Assembly (NCBI GenBank): GCA_029204225.1 | Contig: CM055093.1 | Location: 21,522,823-21,586,822 of the forward strand | From: Diphasiastrum complanatum | Lineage: Eukaryota > Streptophyta > Lycopodiopsida > Lycopodiales > Lycopodiaceae | Length of the DNA stretch: 64,000 nt | Reading direction: 5' to 3' | Shown here: positions 1-10,302 of the stretch, piece after piece | How positions within the stretch are numbered: the first letter of the stretch is position 1 | Layout: the number at the start of each line of letters is the position of its first letter | Translations under genes and position numbers: made by a program | Notes under the pieces: generated by a model | What the model saw: only the letters and a program-made list of their open reading frames with translations | What the model was told of the DNA's origin: nothing | Database searches by the model: none

Positions 1-984
1 CATTGCACAGACGACAAAATCTATGTGTCAGTCTCAGATTTTGCTTTGGGACTAGACACTCGTTCGCTGTATGGTTTTGCGTGCACATTGAACACCATAC
101 ATTTTTCCGTCTTGGATGCTGCAGCTGGTTTGATTCCGGTTGATGTCGCGTTACTGCTATAGCTCCCTATAAGACCTTCAATTTCTGGTCAAACTGCGCC
201 GTAAGTTGCTCCATCTACTGTTTATGTAATTTCATCATTTGCTCCAGCAGCAGTTCTATGGATAGAGCAGATGCGGTTGATGATGATGATGCGATCGAGG
301 GAGTAGGGGTGTGGGTGATGGATATTCGTCGTCACATCCCTCATCCTCTTCCCTAATGGCATGTTCCATAGCTTCTTGCAGAATAGCATATTGCTCCCAT
401 CGTTTTAGTTCTCTTTTGATGCTTCGTGGTAGTCCGGCTAGGAACTACATGATCACCGCGTGATCGTGAGTTAGGGATACACTGCACTCGGATTGTAAGT
501 GTTTGACCCGCTCAATATAGTCCCTGACCCTTTCTCGTTTTTCCATTTTGACTTTGCTCAGCAGGAGGAACGAGTCTTCCATGAACTTTCTTGGTTTAAA
601 GCGCGTAATGAGAGCTGCTTTAACCGCTTCCCAAGTAGATTTTTCTTCCTCTGACAGGTTGAAAAACCAATCGTGAGCCACTGCCAATAAGGACATGGGG
701 AACAACATCAGCTTCTCCACAGGTGTCTGTTTGCCGTAGATTTCACAAGCTTGCTCGTAGATATGGAGGAATCGGATGAGATTTGATGATCCATTGTATT
801 TTGGTATTTCCATCCATGGCGCTCTCCGAACTGCTTGCAAGGGAGCGACAGGTACGGGTTGGCCCATTGGATCCATTGGTGCTGGTTTCGGTTCTACCTC
901 TTGTTGCACGGCTGCTAATTTGGGAAGGTGTGGTGCTTGATTTGCTATCCTTCGTGCTATTGATTTTCCCGATCTTAGATTCAT
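1..984 (-). pseudogene. Ty3/gypsy gag, incomplete at window start
   Basis: The minus strand encodes a retrotransposon Gag. The open part (445-984, about 179 codons) begins MNLRSGK and contains the core of the plant Retrotrans_gag domain: a WMEIPKYNGSS start, AHDWFFNLSEEEK, TWEAVKAALITRFKP and ERVRDYIERVKHLQ. Gag forms the particle that packages element RNA. Past a stop near 445 the frame is broken, but at about 56-98 a zinc-knuckle-like stretch WCSMCTQNHTANEC can be read, followed by a second C-x2-C (FCRLC). The knuckle spacing is C-x2-C-x3-H-x4-C, one residue short of the usual CCHC. Protease and pol would lie beyond the window. A related knuckle fragment lies at 46150-46310. Confidence 0.8.
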
Positions 985-2264
985 CCGATGGTAGTTTCCA
1001 AAGTGATGGATCTTGCTTATACAATAGGATGCATTCTGGATCTCAAGGATCTGATCGGCCGGAAGTAAATTTTAGGCCTTTTATGGTGGTTTTTCCTTGA
1101 TAACTTTTTACTCCTTGCATTGATTGACCTGAGATTTTGACAGTAGCTGGATCTATTGCAGATCTTTATACTGATCTTGTCTGCGAGGGTTCTCTTGTGC
1201 GAGTATTGGCTGTGCGAGGGTTCTTTAGCTGGTTTTTTAGATAAAAACCTTGATATCTCTTTGATCTCTGGGAAGTAATTCTCGCAAGGCTCACAGTAGC
1301 TGGATCTGGGTTAGATCTCACTATAGAATTCTCTACGAGAGTTAACTCTTGCAAAAAGTGAAAATTTCACTGTCTGCGAGGGTTCAAAACCACTTTTTTG
1401 GCTTGATCTTCACCAAATCTCAAAACTAACTCTCGCAGGCTTCATCACTGATGTAAATTGACATTTTGAATCGATTGAGAGGGTATGCGAGAATTCTTAC
1501 TAGAAGGATTTGCTAGATCTTCAGTTTTTAGTGATTTTTTAGCACTTAAACCCAATTTTCTGCTCACTGGAATCAAACTAACTCTCGCAAGCTCTTCAGT
1601 ATCCTGGTCTCACTAAGATGGAACTTCAAAATCCTCTACGAGAGTTCTTGACCACTGAAACTAAAAATTTTGCTGTCTGCGAGGGTTCACTAGTACTTTC
1701 CCGTCTTTTTTTCACTAGAAACTCTCGCATAAGCACTTAGACATCAAACTAACTCTCGCAAGCTTCTCTGTGTCCTGGTCTCACTGAGATGGAACTTCAG
1801 AGGGCTCTGTGAGGGTTCTTATGAGAATTTGAATTTTTTTGGATTTTTTCAAGGGTTTTTTGAATTTTTTATTATTTTTCTCTAATTTTTACAATCTGCT
1901 TGGAACTAACTCTCGCAGGCTTCTATGCACGTCTGGGATAGTACCCTGGAGCTGTTGCCAGTCATGCAAGAGTTAATTCACACTGGTTTTGGAAATATAA
2001 AAATCTGATGAGATTTTAGGCTCTTTTTCCATCCAAAATTGCAGATTGGTGTGTTTTTGGGATTTTTTGACTGGTCGGTTTGGGTTTCAAGCCCTTAGAC
2101 GCTATTTAGGGCCTCCTCTACCCTCTCACACCTCCTCCGCTAGTTGTGAACAGTCCTAACACAGAAAAATACAGAAAACTAATTCTAAACACCCTAAAAT
2201 CTACATAAAACTACTCTAAAAAGCAAGAAAATAAGTAAATTGCAGCTAAACCAGTTAGTGGAAA
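985..2264 (-). repeat. gypsy untranslated leader with CTCGCA/TGCGAG repeats
   Basis: This is the leader between the primer site and gag of the minus-strand gypsy element. It holds no convincing coding frame. From about 1160 to 1935 a short motif recurs in two forms, 'aactaactctcgcaagct' (near 1427, 1572, 1748, 1907) and 'tctgcgagggttc' (near 1184, 1374, 1680, 1806), which contain the reverse-complementary cores ctcgca and tgcgag. Two longer copies (about 1570-1650 and 1745-1825) share 'cctggtctcact' and 'gatggaacttca'. The rest (1936-2264) shows only AT-rich sequence. Confidence 0.6.
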
Positions 2265-2285
2265 CCTATCCCCGACAACGGCACA
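2265..2285 (-). other. gypsy primer binding site, tRNA-Asp type (decayed)
   Basis: Read on the minus strand the sequence is TGTGCCGTTGTCGGGGATAGG. It closely matches the TGGCGCCGTTGCCGGGGAT type of primer site known from plant gypsy elements primed by tRNA-Asp. It sits between the LTR and the leader, as expected. Several C-to-T type differences suggest decay. Confidence 0.6.
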
Positions 2286-3105
2286 ACTGTAGGGTCGAAG
2301 ATCTTGCGTAGTATAGCCCTCCCGCCTGTCAACAAGGGGTAGATCACTGGATAGGTTTCTAACTATGCATAGATGCTAATTCTAGTTAGTTTCCTACTTC
2401 CTCCCTAACTCTATTCACCACTAACACTACTCTCCCTTAACTCTACTCCTCTACACTAACATTCATCATGATTTGGGTGAAGGAAAGGGATAGAAAAGGA
2501 GAGGAAGAGAGAAGAGAAGATAGAAAGAGAGAGAGATGAGATGGAGGTTAGCTCAAATGCTCAATGTCATTGCTTATGGAAAAACCTTAACTAGCATAAC
2601 CAAAAAGCATGGGAAACGAAAATAACAAGCAATCACAACAATAGCATAAGCAAGATTGATTAGCAAATGAGGATGCTTGAGCTCTCAAAATGGTAGAGTC
2701 TCCTCCTCTCTATTAAGCATGAAAATAGTGTACAAATGCTGCCTTTTTATAAAATGGGGAAGGCCCTTGCCCCTCAATCCTATTGGCTAATATTCACATT
2801 GTTCCTATCCATTCATCTTGGACCCAACTTGATCCAAGGGTCCACAAAAAGTACATTGGAAATCACAAGATTCATGTGAGTCCAAAATTGGACCCAACTC
2901 TAAAAAGTAAACTCTAAGTTTAGAATTGACTTTTGGCCTCAAGTTTAATTTTTAATTACAAAGGGCCCAAGTCTATTATTTTATTTACAACTTCACTTGT
3001 GTGCTCATTGGGCCATGGGCTTATACACGCAGGACGCCATGCCCTCGCAACACATTTTATTGGATGATTTTATTTATTTACACTTTGTTGGGAATTACCC
3101 CAACA
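2286..3105 (-). mobile_element. 5' LTR of minus-strand gypsy element
   Basis: The LTR is inferred from its place next to the primer site and from a second copy of the same family at 23937-24429. Shared blocks include 'gaggatgctt', 'tggtagagt', 'tcctcctctc', 'ggcccttgccc', 'attggcta' and 'tgtgctcattgggc'. On the minus strand it starts TGTTGGGGTAATTCCC. A plant-like 'tttttataaaatgggg' AT-rich block lies inside. The partner LTR is outside the window, so the age cannot be judged. Confidence 0.6.
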
Positions 3106-3111
3106 ACATCA

Positions 3112-3870
3112 CGTGGGCAGTGGGCAATGGTTGCGATGCTGGGATACAGATATGCACTCCCTCTGATCCATTCTTTACATGGTCTCTCGGCAAATGTGTG
3201 CTACTGTGATCTCTCGATCCTCTTTCTTCAAAGCTAAGTGCATGGATATGCTTGCATTTCACAATTGTAGTGGTGCTTCACATTACGCATTAGATAAGCC
3301 AAGTGCTTGAAAAGACATATAGAAGTATCATTTATGAATTAAATCAAGTGGTGGATCGCTGTCCACCCAACATTAGATCCATTAAGCCTTGTTGTAAGCA
3401 AACTTTTTGTGAGGGAAAAGATGAACTTGAAAGCTTTCTACCGTCCATTGCAGCATAATGTAGACTGGAAATTCTTCATTTAAAAGGCATATTAGAACCT
3501 ACAGTCCATCGATGGATAGGAGGTATGTCAATCAGACAACAATCAAGAAGAAAGTTCATTTTTGAGCCAACTATCCCCATCGCTTGACAGCGGCCACTTC
3601 CATTTGGTCTCAAACACATATTTATCAAGCATATATGTAATCAGTAAAAAGGCAATTGTCTTTTGGTTTGCATCACTGCCTAATAGGCTAAAGCCATTGA
3701 ACAAAAGTTGATAAGGACATTTAGTAGTCCGTCGCTGCATATGAAATAGAAATCACTACTTTAGAAAGTGAAGGAAGTGATGAAGGGTCCATCCTGACCA
3801 TGAGACAATTGGATCCATTTTTTTTTTTAAACAAAAACATGATGGATTGTCCAAGAAAAAATGATAGCCT
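3112..3870 (-). mobile_element. 3' segment of Penelope-like element, copy 1
   Basis: This is a dispersed repeat with two other copies in the window (6881-7615 and 34285-35175), all in the same orientation. It follows the reverse transcriptase of the PLE-like element directly, and copy 2 carries the end of the RT coding sequence, so it is inferred to be the element's 3' segment. On the minus strand all copies keep a short conserved peptide containing CPYQLLFNGFSLLGS and TIAFLLITYML (here about 3600-3740), suggesting that part of it once coded. The phrase 'gtccatcgctgg' and variants recur. Copy 1 lacks about 140 bp near 3845 that copy 2 has. Confidence 0.6.
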
Positions 3871-5098
3871 TGCAAAGGAATGAAGAGCTCAATATTAGGG
3901 TTATTAATGAAGCATATATTGTCAATGTACCTAAATGAATGGATGAATTCATTCATAAATGTAGTAAGACCTAGTTTGGCTAGGCTTTTTTTATAAATTG
4001 CGCCTCAAAGAAAGATGAACACGAATTACACCAAGTGGGTGAACATGAAAACCCCATCGGTATCTTGTTTCCTAATCTGACGATGCAATTATCAATCAAA
4101 AAATCATTCCATTGGTAGAGTAAATCTTTATCAATAGTGTACCATTTGTGTGACTATTTTCTAGACCATGACCATTTAAATATCTCAAGTTCGTGATTCC
4201 ATTTATATTGCAACAGATCATGTTTGGAATGCTTGAATGCATATGTTATTGTCTTTTTCATAATAGTTTCTAGTCCATCAGGACCATCCAAAGGTATATT
4301 TTCATAGCACTTAGAAATGTCTGCAGCCCACATATTGGCAATCAATGGTGGTAGACTTAGATAGAAATCAATGGATGACTCACATTGCCAGTATAAAGAC
4401 GTTGTATCCACATTTAGGATACTCTTGTTTGTATTTGGAAAAAGGCTTGCACTTTCCATGAGGAATGGTGACAGCATACCAAGAGCTCCTGTGAGGAATT
4501 TGGCAAGTCTAGTAAAACAGCAATCATGAGCATTGGTGATCCATCTAAATGATTCCTTGTGGGCCTTGTAGGTACAAAGTAAATAAGGTAGAGATTTGTT
4601 TCCTAAGAAGATTTCTGGTAGAGAATTGGTAGTTATGTCTCTTATGCATGTTAGAGAATCCTCGACTGAGTTAAACTGTTCATTGGGAAAGGGGGTAAAG
4701 TCAAGATTGTTAAGTCTTTGAATGGCCAAATTTTGTACAAAGAATTTACACATGAAGCAAGGGTTGTTTTGTGCTTTGTCAATGCCATTTATGTAAAGAA
4801 AGTTGGTGAGCCATTGTAATTCATCATTGGCAATCTTAGGTTTAGATGACGCACAAGTATTTCCATGTAGCCATTTACTATTTTTAATAGAGTCCAAAGT
4901 GACATTTTAACAGAAAACAACTTGCTTTTTTATTGTGATCTCATTAAGGTTTTCATACGAAGGTAAGAGTTTCATGAGTTTAAACCAACTATCATAAAGT
5001 TTGGAAGCAACATCATTAATATTAAGGCACATAAAAACTTTTCTAATGTGCAAATTAAAAAATCTTTCTTCTTCCTCAATTTTTTTTGTCAGAATCAT
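3756..5098 (-). pseudogene. Penelope-like reverse transcriptase, broken
   Basis: The minus strand encodes a reverse transcriptase of Penelope-like type, which would copy element RNA at a chromosomal target. From 5098 it reads FNLHIRKVFMCLN, then a TAA near 4907 in frame, then 247 open codons. RT motifs in order: KAHKESFRWITNA with LAKFLTGALG, MWAADISKCYENIPLD (motif A type), a TAG near 4154, then still in frame KIPMGFSCSPTWCN (motif B type), and after a frame change FRYIDNICFINN (motif C type). Motif C reads YIDN, not YxDD, so a catalytic aspartate appears lost. The 'NIPLD' and 'MGF.CSP' phrases separate it from copia, gypsy and LINE RTs. No GIY-YIG endonuclease was seen. Family assignment is inference from motifs. 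Confidence 0.65.
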
Positions 5099-6310
5099 TC
5101 AAATGGCTAAAGAGATTCTCTACCAAACTCAAGGTATTATTCTTTTTAACAAAATTCTAAATAGATTTTGACCCAGTCTATAGTCTCAAGAAGATCAATC
5201 AGGCACAGAACCTGATTCTCCGATCCAACATAAGAACAAGTAGCCCTATCAGTCTCAATGATAAAAGTATGCATCATTACGACCTTTTTCATACAACAAA
5301 TGAGCGTCCGTATAAAATAGTTGGGCTTTGTTTTTTTATGAATTGGATAAAAGGTAAAGGTTTCAGTAATATCCCAATAGTCGAATTTACACCACCAGGA
5401 TGCAAAGAGAGATACAAAATTTCACCTAGTTTCTCTTGACAAAGCAAGAGTGAAACCTTTATTCATATTCTAACAAGGTAAAATATAGCTGAAAAGTAAA
5501 ATACAGTACTGAAAAAGCACCATAAAGCATAACCACTTTCAAGACGTCCAGCTGATATTTGCCACCATCCCACAACACAAAACTGCATGAGTTAGTACAG
5601 TGGGAAAGACAGGTGTCATAGCTGAGCATCAGTTGTTATCCATGTCCAAAAGAAGCAATACCACTTAACAACATAATAGCACTTTGAAATTGTGTTCCTG
5701 TCTTCCCAAACAATAGAAAGGTTTTTAGTAATAGGCCAAACCCTGATATTATCTTATCAGGGCTTGTGCCATGCAGATCAATTTGAGGGCAATTGGTCCA
5801 TATCTGATCAGTATTTATTTAAAAACAAAATATGAACAATTTTAACCATTTATATTCTATTTAGGTAAAAGACTTGGTGTGGACAACGTGTGCTGTTGTT
5901 AGGGCAAATCCATGCCATTATAACCCAAGTGAGCCTTGTAAAACAAGGTAGGTCTTGCACTATTGTCCATACTTTTGAGCATATTTATGCTTTCCATTCG
6001 TATCTCACTTGAATTCTAATGTGACACTTATTCGGGTGGAGTTAAGTATTACCGTGGTTGATTGTTACAAATACGTAGGTATTAGGGCACATCCATACCA
6101 TATTAATCCATACAACCTATACTGCATATGCAGCGATGGGTTTCATATTGTTATGTTTGGTTCCAAACAAATCATTATGCTATACAAAACTCTTTTATCA
6201 ACCATGGTATCAGGACTTTGCTACGGATAGGTATGGTTTATTGCTAATGAGGGACTTCCAATGTTTTTACTAGGGCAGATTCGTGCCATTCTAATTCTTG
6301 CGTAAAAACT
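5099..6310 (-). mobile_element. 5' region of Penelope-like element, copy 1
   Basis: The stretch is homologous along its length to 49740-50870, the same part of copy 2. Shared blocks include 'gtagccctatcagt', 'ggataaaaggtaa', 'ttacaccacc.ggatgcaa', 'ctcttgacaaagcaag', 'gccaccatcccaca', 'gacaggtgtcatagctga' and 'catgtccaaaagaag'. The first 250 bp (5099-5340) include a broken part of the N-terminal reading frame matching HRFIINTDRATC of copy 2. The rest looks untranslated. Two copies with the same limits and orientation support one element family. Confidence 0.6.
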
Positions 6311-6880
6311 TCGTATCTTACGCATATCCATGTTGTCTAAGAACATTATATTGGAAGCCCTACGATTTGGTTTGGGTATGGATAAAGAATGGTTAGGTTG
6401 GTATGTGAACTGGATTAGAAGGCATCTCTTTATACTTATGTCATTATTTAAATGTTGTGAAGAGTGGTAGATACTTGAGTAAAATGGAAACAACCATCTC
6501 ATGAGTGTTCATGATGCTTGTAGTTTGTATATAACCCAGAAATCGTAAAAAGAAGTCATACCTGGATGATCGTAGACGTTGTATCTTGAGAGGATGCCAT
6601 GTTGTTTCCACAAATTGTTTGTTTTCTTTAGACCAAAACAAAAACGAACAGTCTTTATCTCATAGCTTCATTTAAGAATCAAATAAATGCCTAAACAACT
6701 TTCGAAGAGTATTCAAGCTCGCTTGTTATAATGCGTTACAATAAGTGATGTACCTTAATAGAGACTTAGTAATGCACGATTCAAATTTGAACCTAAACCT
6801 GAGTGGTAGTAGGCCATAGTAACAAAAGATGCTACATTACCACAAAGCATAGATGATAATTTAGTGTCAAATATTAAGAC
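6311..6880. other. unassigned sequence between PLE 5' end and upstream PLE 3' segment
   Basis: There is no recognisable gene. Short frames on the minus strand look like chance. The stretch separates the 5' end of PLE copy 1 from the upstream copy of its 3' segment, so it may be unrecognised element sequence or an older insertion. Confidence 0.4.
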
Positions 6881-7615
6881 TCTCTATGAGATAAGCCAAC
6901 TGCTTGAAAAAACATATAGAAGTATCATTTAAGTATTAAATTAAGTGGTGGATCGATGTCCACACAACAATAGATCCATCAAGCCTTGTTCTAAGCAAAC
7001 TTATTGTGAGGTGAAAGATGAACTTGAATGCTTTCTACTGTCCATCACTGGGACCAGCAGAATGTAGATTGTAAATTCTTCCTTTCAAAGGCATATTAGA
7101 ACCTACTGTCCATTGCTGGATAGGAGGTATGTCAATCAGACAATAATCAAGAAGAAAGTTCATTTTTGAGCCAACTGTCCCCCATCGCTTGATAGCGGCC
7201 ACTTCCATTTGGTTTCAGACACATGCTTATCAAGCATATATGTAATCAACAAAAAGGCAATTGTCCTTTGGTTTGCATTGCTGCCTAATAGGCTAAAGCC
7301 ATTGAAAAAAAGTTGATAAGGACATCTAGCAGTCCATCGCTACATATGAAATAGAAATCGCTACTTTAGAAAGTGAAGGAAGTGATGAAGGGTCCATCGC
7401 TGCCTATGAGGCAATTGGATCCGTTTTTCTCTAAACAAAAAAGTGATGGACTCTGTATATTGCTAAACAGCGAGCCCCAAAAACCCATATTTCCTCATAA
7501 ATTATGCTTCCTATGATGAGTGAAGTTTAGCCATATCAGAAAACAAAAAGGAAGCATAAAATCGATTGCTAAAGGCAAGAAAAATGATAGCCTTGCAAAG
7601 GAATGAGAAAAAAAC
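6881..7615 (-). mobile_element. 3' segment of Penelope-like element, copy 2 (pseudo-LTR-like)
   Basis: This is a second copy of the 3112-3870 repeat, on the same strand and upstream of PLE copy 1 in its reading direction. It begins inside the repeat near 'gataagccaactgctt', so the terminal ~150 bp are missing, and it extends at the other end to 'aatgatagccttgcaaaggaatga', which is RT coding sequence in copy 1 (IPLQGYHF). It therefore represents the 3' end of a PLE. The minus-strand peptide FNGFSLLGS..ANQ.TIAFLLITYML is kept. Confidence 0.6.
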
Positions 7616-7964
7616 ACCTACCATATGATAGCTTCCAACGAATGGAGGAGTGGTAGGGTGCAATTGCTGGAGGAGAGAGACAATGTACTCTTCTTCATAA
7701 GATGTTGTGAGGAACATTAGTCGAGACTGCATAATTTATAGTGTCATGCACTGAGGCTTCCAGGAAGGTAACATTTTGCTTTGCAAGGGTGGAAATAACT
7801 CATTTCCCTCCATTTAGGCTTGAATTTAAACCCATTGTAGAGCTTTTTTTTTTAAAATTAGAGGTGGGAATTTAAAAAAAGGAAAATCATATAGTGGTGT
7901 ATAGGGGGGTATTGATTTAGGACCTTGTCCTTAATGATTTTGATCTTTAGGATTGGACAAACTA
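7616..7964. other. no gene seen
   Basis: AT-rich sequence without a convincing reading frame or repeat match. It ends where a copia LTR fragment begins. Confidence 0.4.
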
Positions 7965-8148
7965 TGAAGAAACAAAACATTTCTAATTACAAAGCCTTGC
8001 TAGCTTTCAGCCCTCAGCCCGACGAAGACATTCGCGAACTTGAACATCTAGAGACACAAAGCATGAAAAGTTTTGCGAACACGAAAGTCTAAGAAGACGA
8101 AGACGAACAGTTTGCGAACATGAAACTCAAAGCAGACGAAGACGAACG
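7965..8148 (+). mobile_element. copia family A LTR fragment
   Basis: The fragment starts TGAAGAAACAAAACAT and follows the start of the family A LTRs at 8349 and 15500 for about 180 bp, including 'ttacaaagccttgctagctttcagccctcagcc' in pieces and the 'gaagacgaacg' motifs. It breaks off at 'acggttc' and passes straight into RNase H coding sequence. Confidence 0.7.
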
Positions 8149-8348
8149 GTTCCATTTCAGAACGAAGCACATTGCGATCAAGTACCACTTGATCAGAGAT
8201 CTAATTGAGAAGAAGATGTTGTAGACTACCTTCATCGAAATGAGAGACATGGTTGTTGACATCTTCACTAAAGCCCTGGACAAAGGACTCTTTGAGAGAC
8301 AAAGGAGCAGTCTTGAGATTGTAAAGCTATCATGATTTGAGAGGGAGC
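8149..8348 (+). pseudogene. copia family A RNase H C-terminal fragment
   Basis: This is the end of a copia pol: frame FRTKHIAIKYHLIRDLIEKK, then a TAG at 8222-8224, then TTFIEMRDMVVDIFTKAL and KGLFERQRSSLEIVKLS with a stop near 8335. It is followed by the polypurine tract gagagggagc and an LTR, as at a normal copia 3' end. The same TAG is present in the copy at 15295-15487. Gag and most of pol are missing; the join to the LTR fragment upstream falls at a shared 'gttc'. Confidence 0.75.
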
Positions 8349-9390
8349 TGAAGAAACAAAACGTTTCTAATTACAAAGCCTTGCTAGCTTTCAGCCCTCA
8401 GCCCGATGAAGACATTCACAAACTTGAAGATTTGGAGACACGAAGCACGAAAAGTTTCGTGAACATGAAACTCTAAGGAAACGAAGACGAACGGTTCGCG
8501 AACACGAAAGTCAAAGCAGACGAAGACGTAACGGTTCGCGAACATGAAAGATTCACGAACGAGAATCTTTTGCGGTCCAATACAAGAGAAGGCAAACGAC
8601 CAAAACGAAACCAATGATGGAAACGAAACCTTCTCCTGCCCTCCACACTCCAAAGAGTACCAAAAAGATCATACAAGTACTCGTAAGTACAGATATCTAA
8701 TCTAATGATATGACGTCAACAAATATATTTTAGGTTGTGGCTAATCTGCCACTCTGTGATTCCTTGATAAAGTTGTAGATGTTTAATCACTCTAATCTTA
8801 GATTCACATAGAGCAACCATACTTACTGGATGATACTTGACATATAGATCAACGTAATACACATATAGTGTAATGCAGTAGTCTGATGCAAGTAAGCAAT
8901 CAAGACGAAATACAGACAACAAGTCCGCCTGCATGCAAGACGAGCTCTATGATCAAGATCCATAGAGATCCAACTGTCCGCTAGTAAAGCAAGACGATTA
9001 CTCATGAGAGAACCGTGTTCCTCCCACGCCAATGCACTGTGTGGATTTGCATGCAGTGCTTGAAGAAAACAGAGGAAGTTCAACATAGATAATTTCTCTT
9101 GTTGTGTTTGATCTCGTATGCAAATGCTTCTGTTGTTAATCGTGTGTCTGAGTTTTTCTTATTCATTTTTTTGAATTCCGCACCTTGGTTGAAACTATGT
9201 TGAATGCTGTATTAATTTTATAAATGTAGACCGGCAGAGCCTGACTACATTCTGGAGAATTGTAGGAGAGATTCAACTGGCAATGTCTAGCGATCGCATC
9301 TGAACTCCATCCAAGTCGCAAGAGGATTGTGGTTCCTTCGCGAAAGCTTCGCAACTGAAAAATCCAAATCGCGATTCTTGATCCTCATCA
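8349..9390 (+). mobile_element. copia family A LTR (3' LTR of one copy, 5' LTR of the next)
   Basis: The LTR starts TGAAGAAACAAAACG after a polypurine tract and ends CA at 9390, one base before a primer site. The first 300 bp match the LTR at 15500. The 5' third is rich in 'gaagacgaacggttcgcgaac'-type repeats. At about 1042 bp it is long for a copia LTR. It serves both the upstream RNase H fragment and the downstream gag. Confidence 0.65.
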
Positions 9391-9391
9391 C

Positions 9392-9406
9392 TGGTATTAG
9401 AGCAGG
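9392..9406 (+). other. copia primer binding site (initiator tRNA-Met type)
   Basis: The sequence TGGTATTAGAGCAGG differs by one base from the plant copia primer site TGGTATCAGAGC plus AGG. It lies one base after the LTR end and about 100 bp before gag. Confidence 0.75.
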
Positions 9407-9506
9407 TCATCTTGTCATATTCTAACATAGCCAAGAAGCTAGCAGATCCAGGAGGCCAAGCATTCAAACAAACAACCATCGACAAGGGAACAGACTGCAA
9501 GAAACA

Positions 9507-10302
9507 ATGGCTTCAATCAACAGCATGCAGAGCAAGATCTGCACAATACTTGATTTCTCAGGATTCAACTTTCTAGTCTGGAAAGTTAAGACATATTTGA
9601 TACTCAAGGGTGAAGGACTATTCCCCTGGGTGGATGGCACAGAAGAAATGCCTACGACAACAGGCAAGGAGCTACGTGAATGGAGGGAGAAAAATGACAA
9701 GGCAGTAGCCTTGCTATCATCTTCCATCGAAGATAGTCTCACACTTGACCTGGCTACACTCTCCAAAGCTAAGGAGATGTGGGATGCATTACTCACCAGA
9801 TTTCAAACAAAATCAAGAAGCCCAATCATGATGCTGGAAGATCAGCTGACGAATTTGCAGTGGGATGGAAAAGACCTCACTTCTTTTGTAAGAAAGATGA
9901 AGGATCTGTTTCTGTCACTACATAACTCTGGAGCAGAGAATGTTGTGTCAGCTGAGAAGCAGCTGACATACTTGTTGAGAGCCTTACCCAGATCATTCCA
10001 GACGACAAAGACCCTGCTCGCGAAAGATCCCGCCATGAACCTCAAAAAGGCGATTGTCGAGATTCGAGAGGAAGTCGAGGCCAGAGAACATCTTGATCAC
10101 AAAGATGGTTCTGACCAGGCCTCTACAACAAAAAAGAAAAATCAAAAAAACAATTTAAGCCTAAGAGGGAGTCCAATCAGAGGCAGGATTGTGACCAACA
10201 AATAGAGGGAACAAGCAAAGGCAACTGGAAGACCAAAGGGATGTCAAAACAACAAGGTGCAGACAAGAAGACTTGTGTGAGATGCAGAAGAGACGGGCAT
10301 AC
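9507..10302 (+). pseudogene. copia family A gag, interrupted in its zinc knuckle
   Basis: The frame opens with MASINSMQSK and encodes a copia Gag of the DUF4219/UBN2 type: FNFLVWKVKTYLILKGEGLF, then AKEMWDALLTRFQTKS, then LEDQLTNLQWDGKDLTSFVRKM in pieces and a YLLRALPRSF segment. It is open for 232 codons to 10205. A frame change follows, and the zinc knuckle starts at about 10268-10300 as CVRCRRDGHT. There an LTR of another family (B) begins (TGTCAGAAATGG at 10303), so the last cysteine of the knuckle is lost. Capsid is intact; pol continues only as the mosaic downstream. Confidence 0.85.

Noticed and set aside
2286-3105. Treating the 3.0-kb region as a protein-coding locus (frames at 2997-3237)
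   Set aside because: It matches a second LTR copy at 23937-24429; the frames are chance openings in the LTR.
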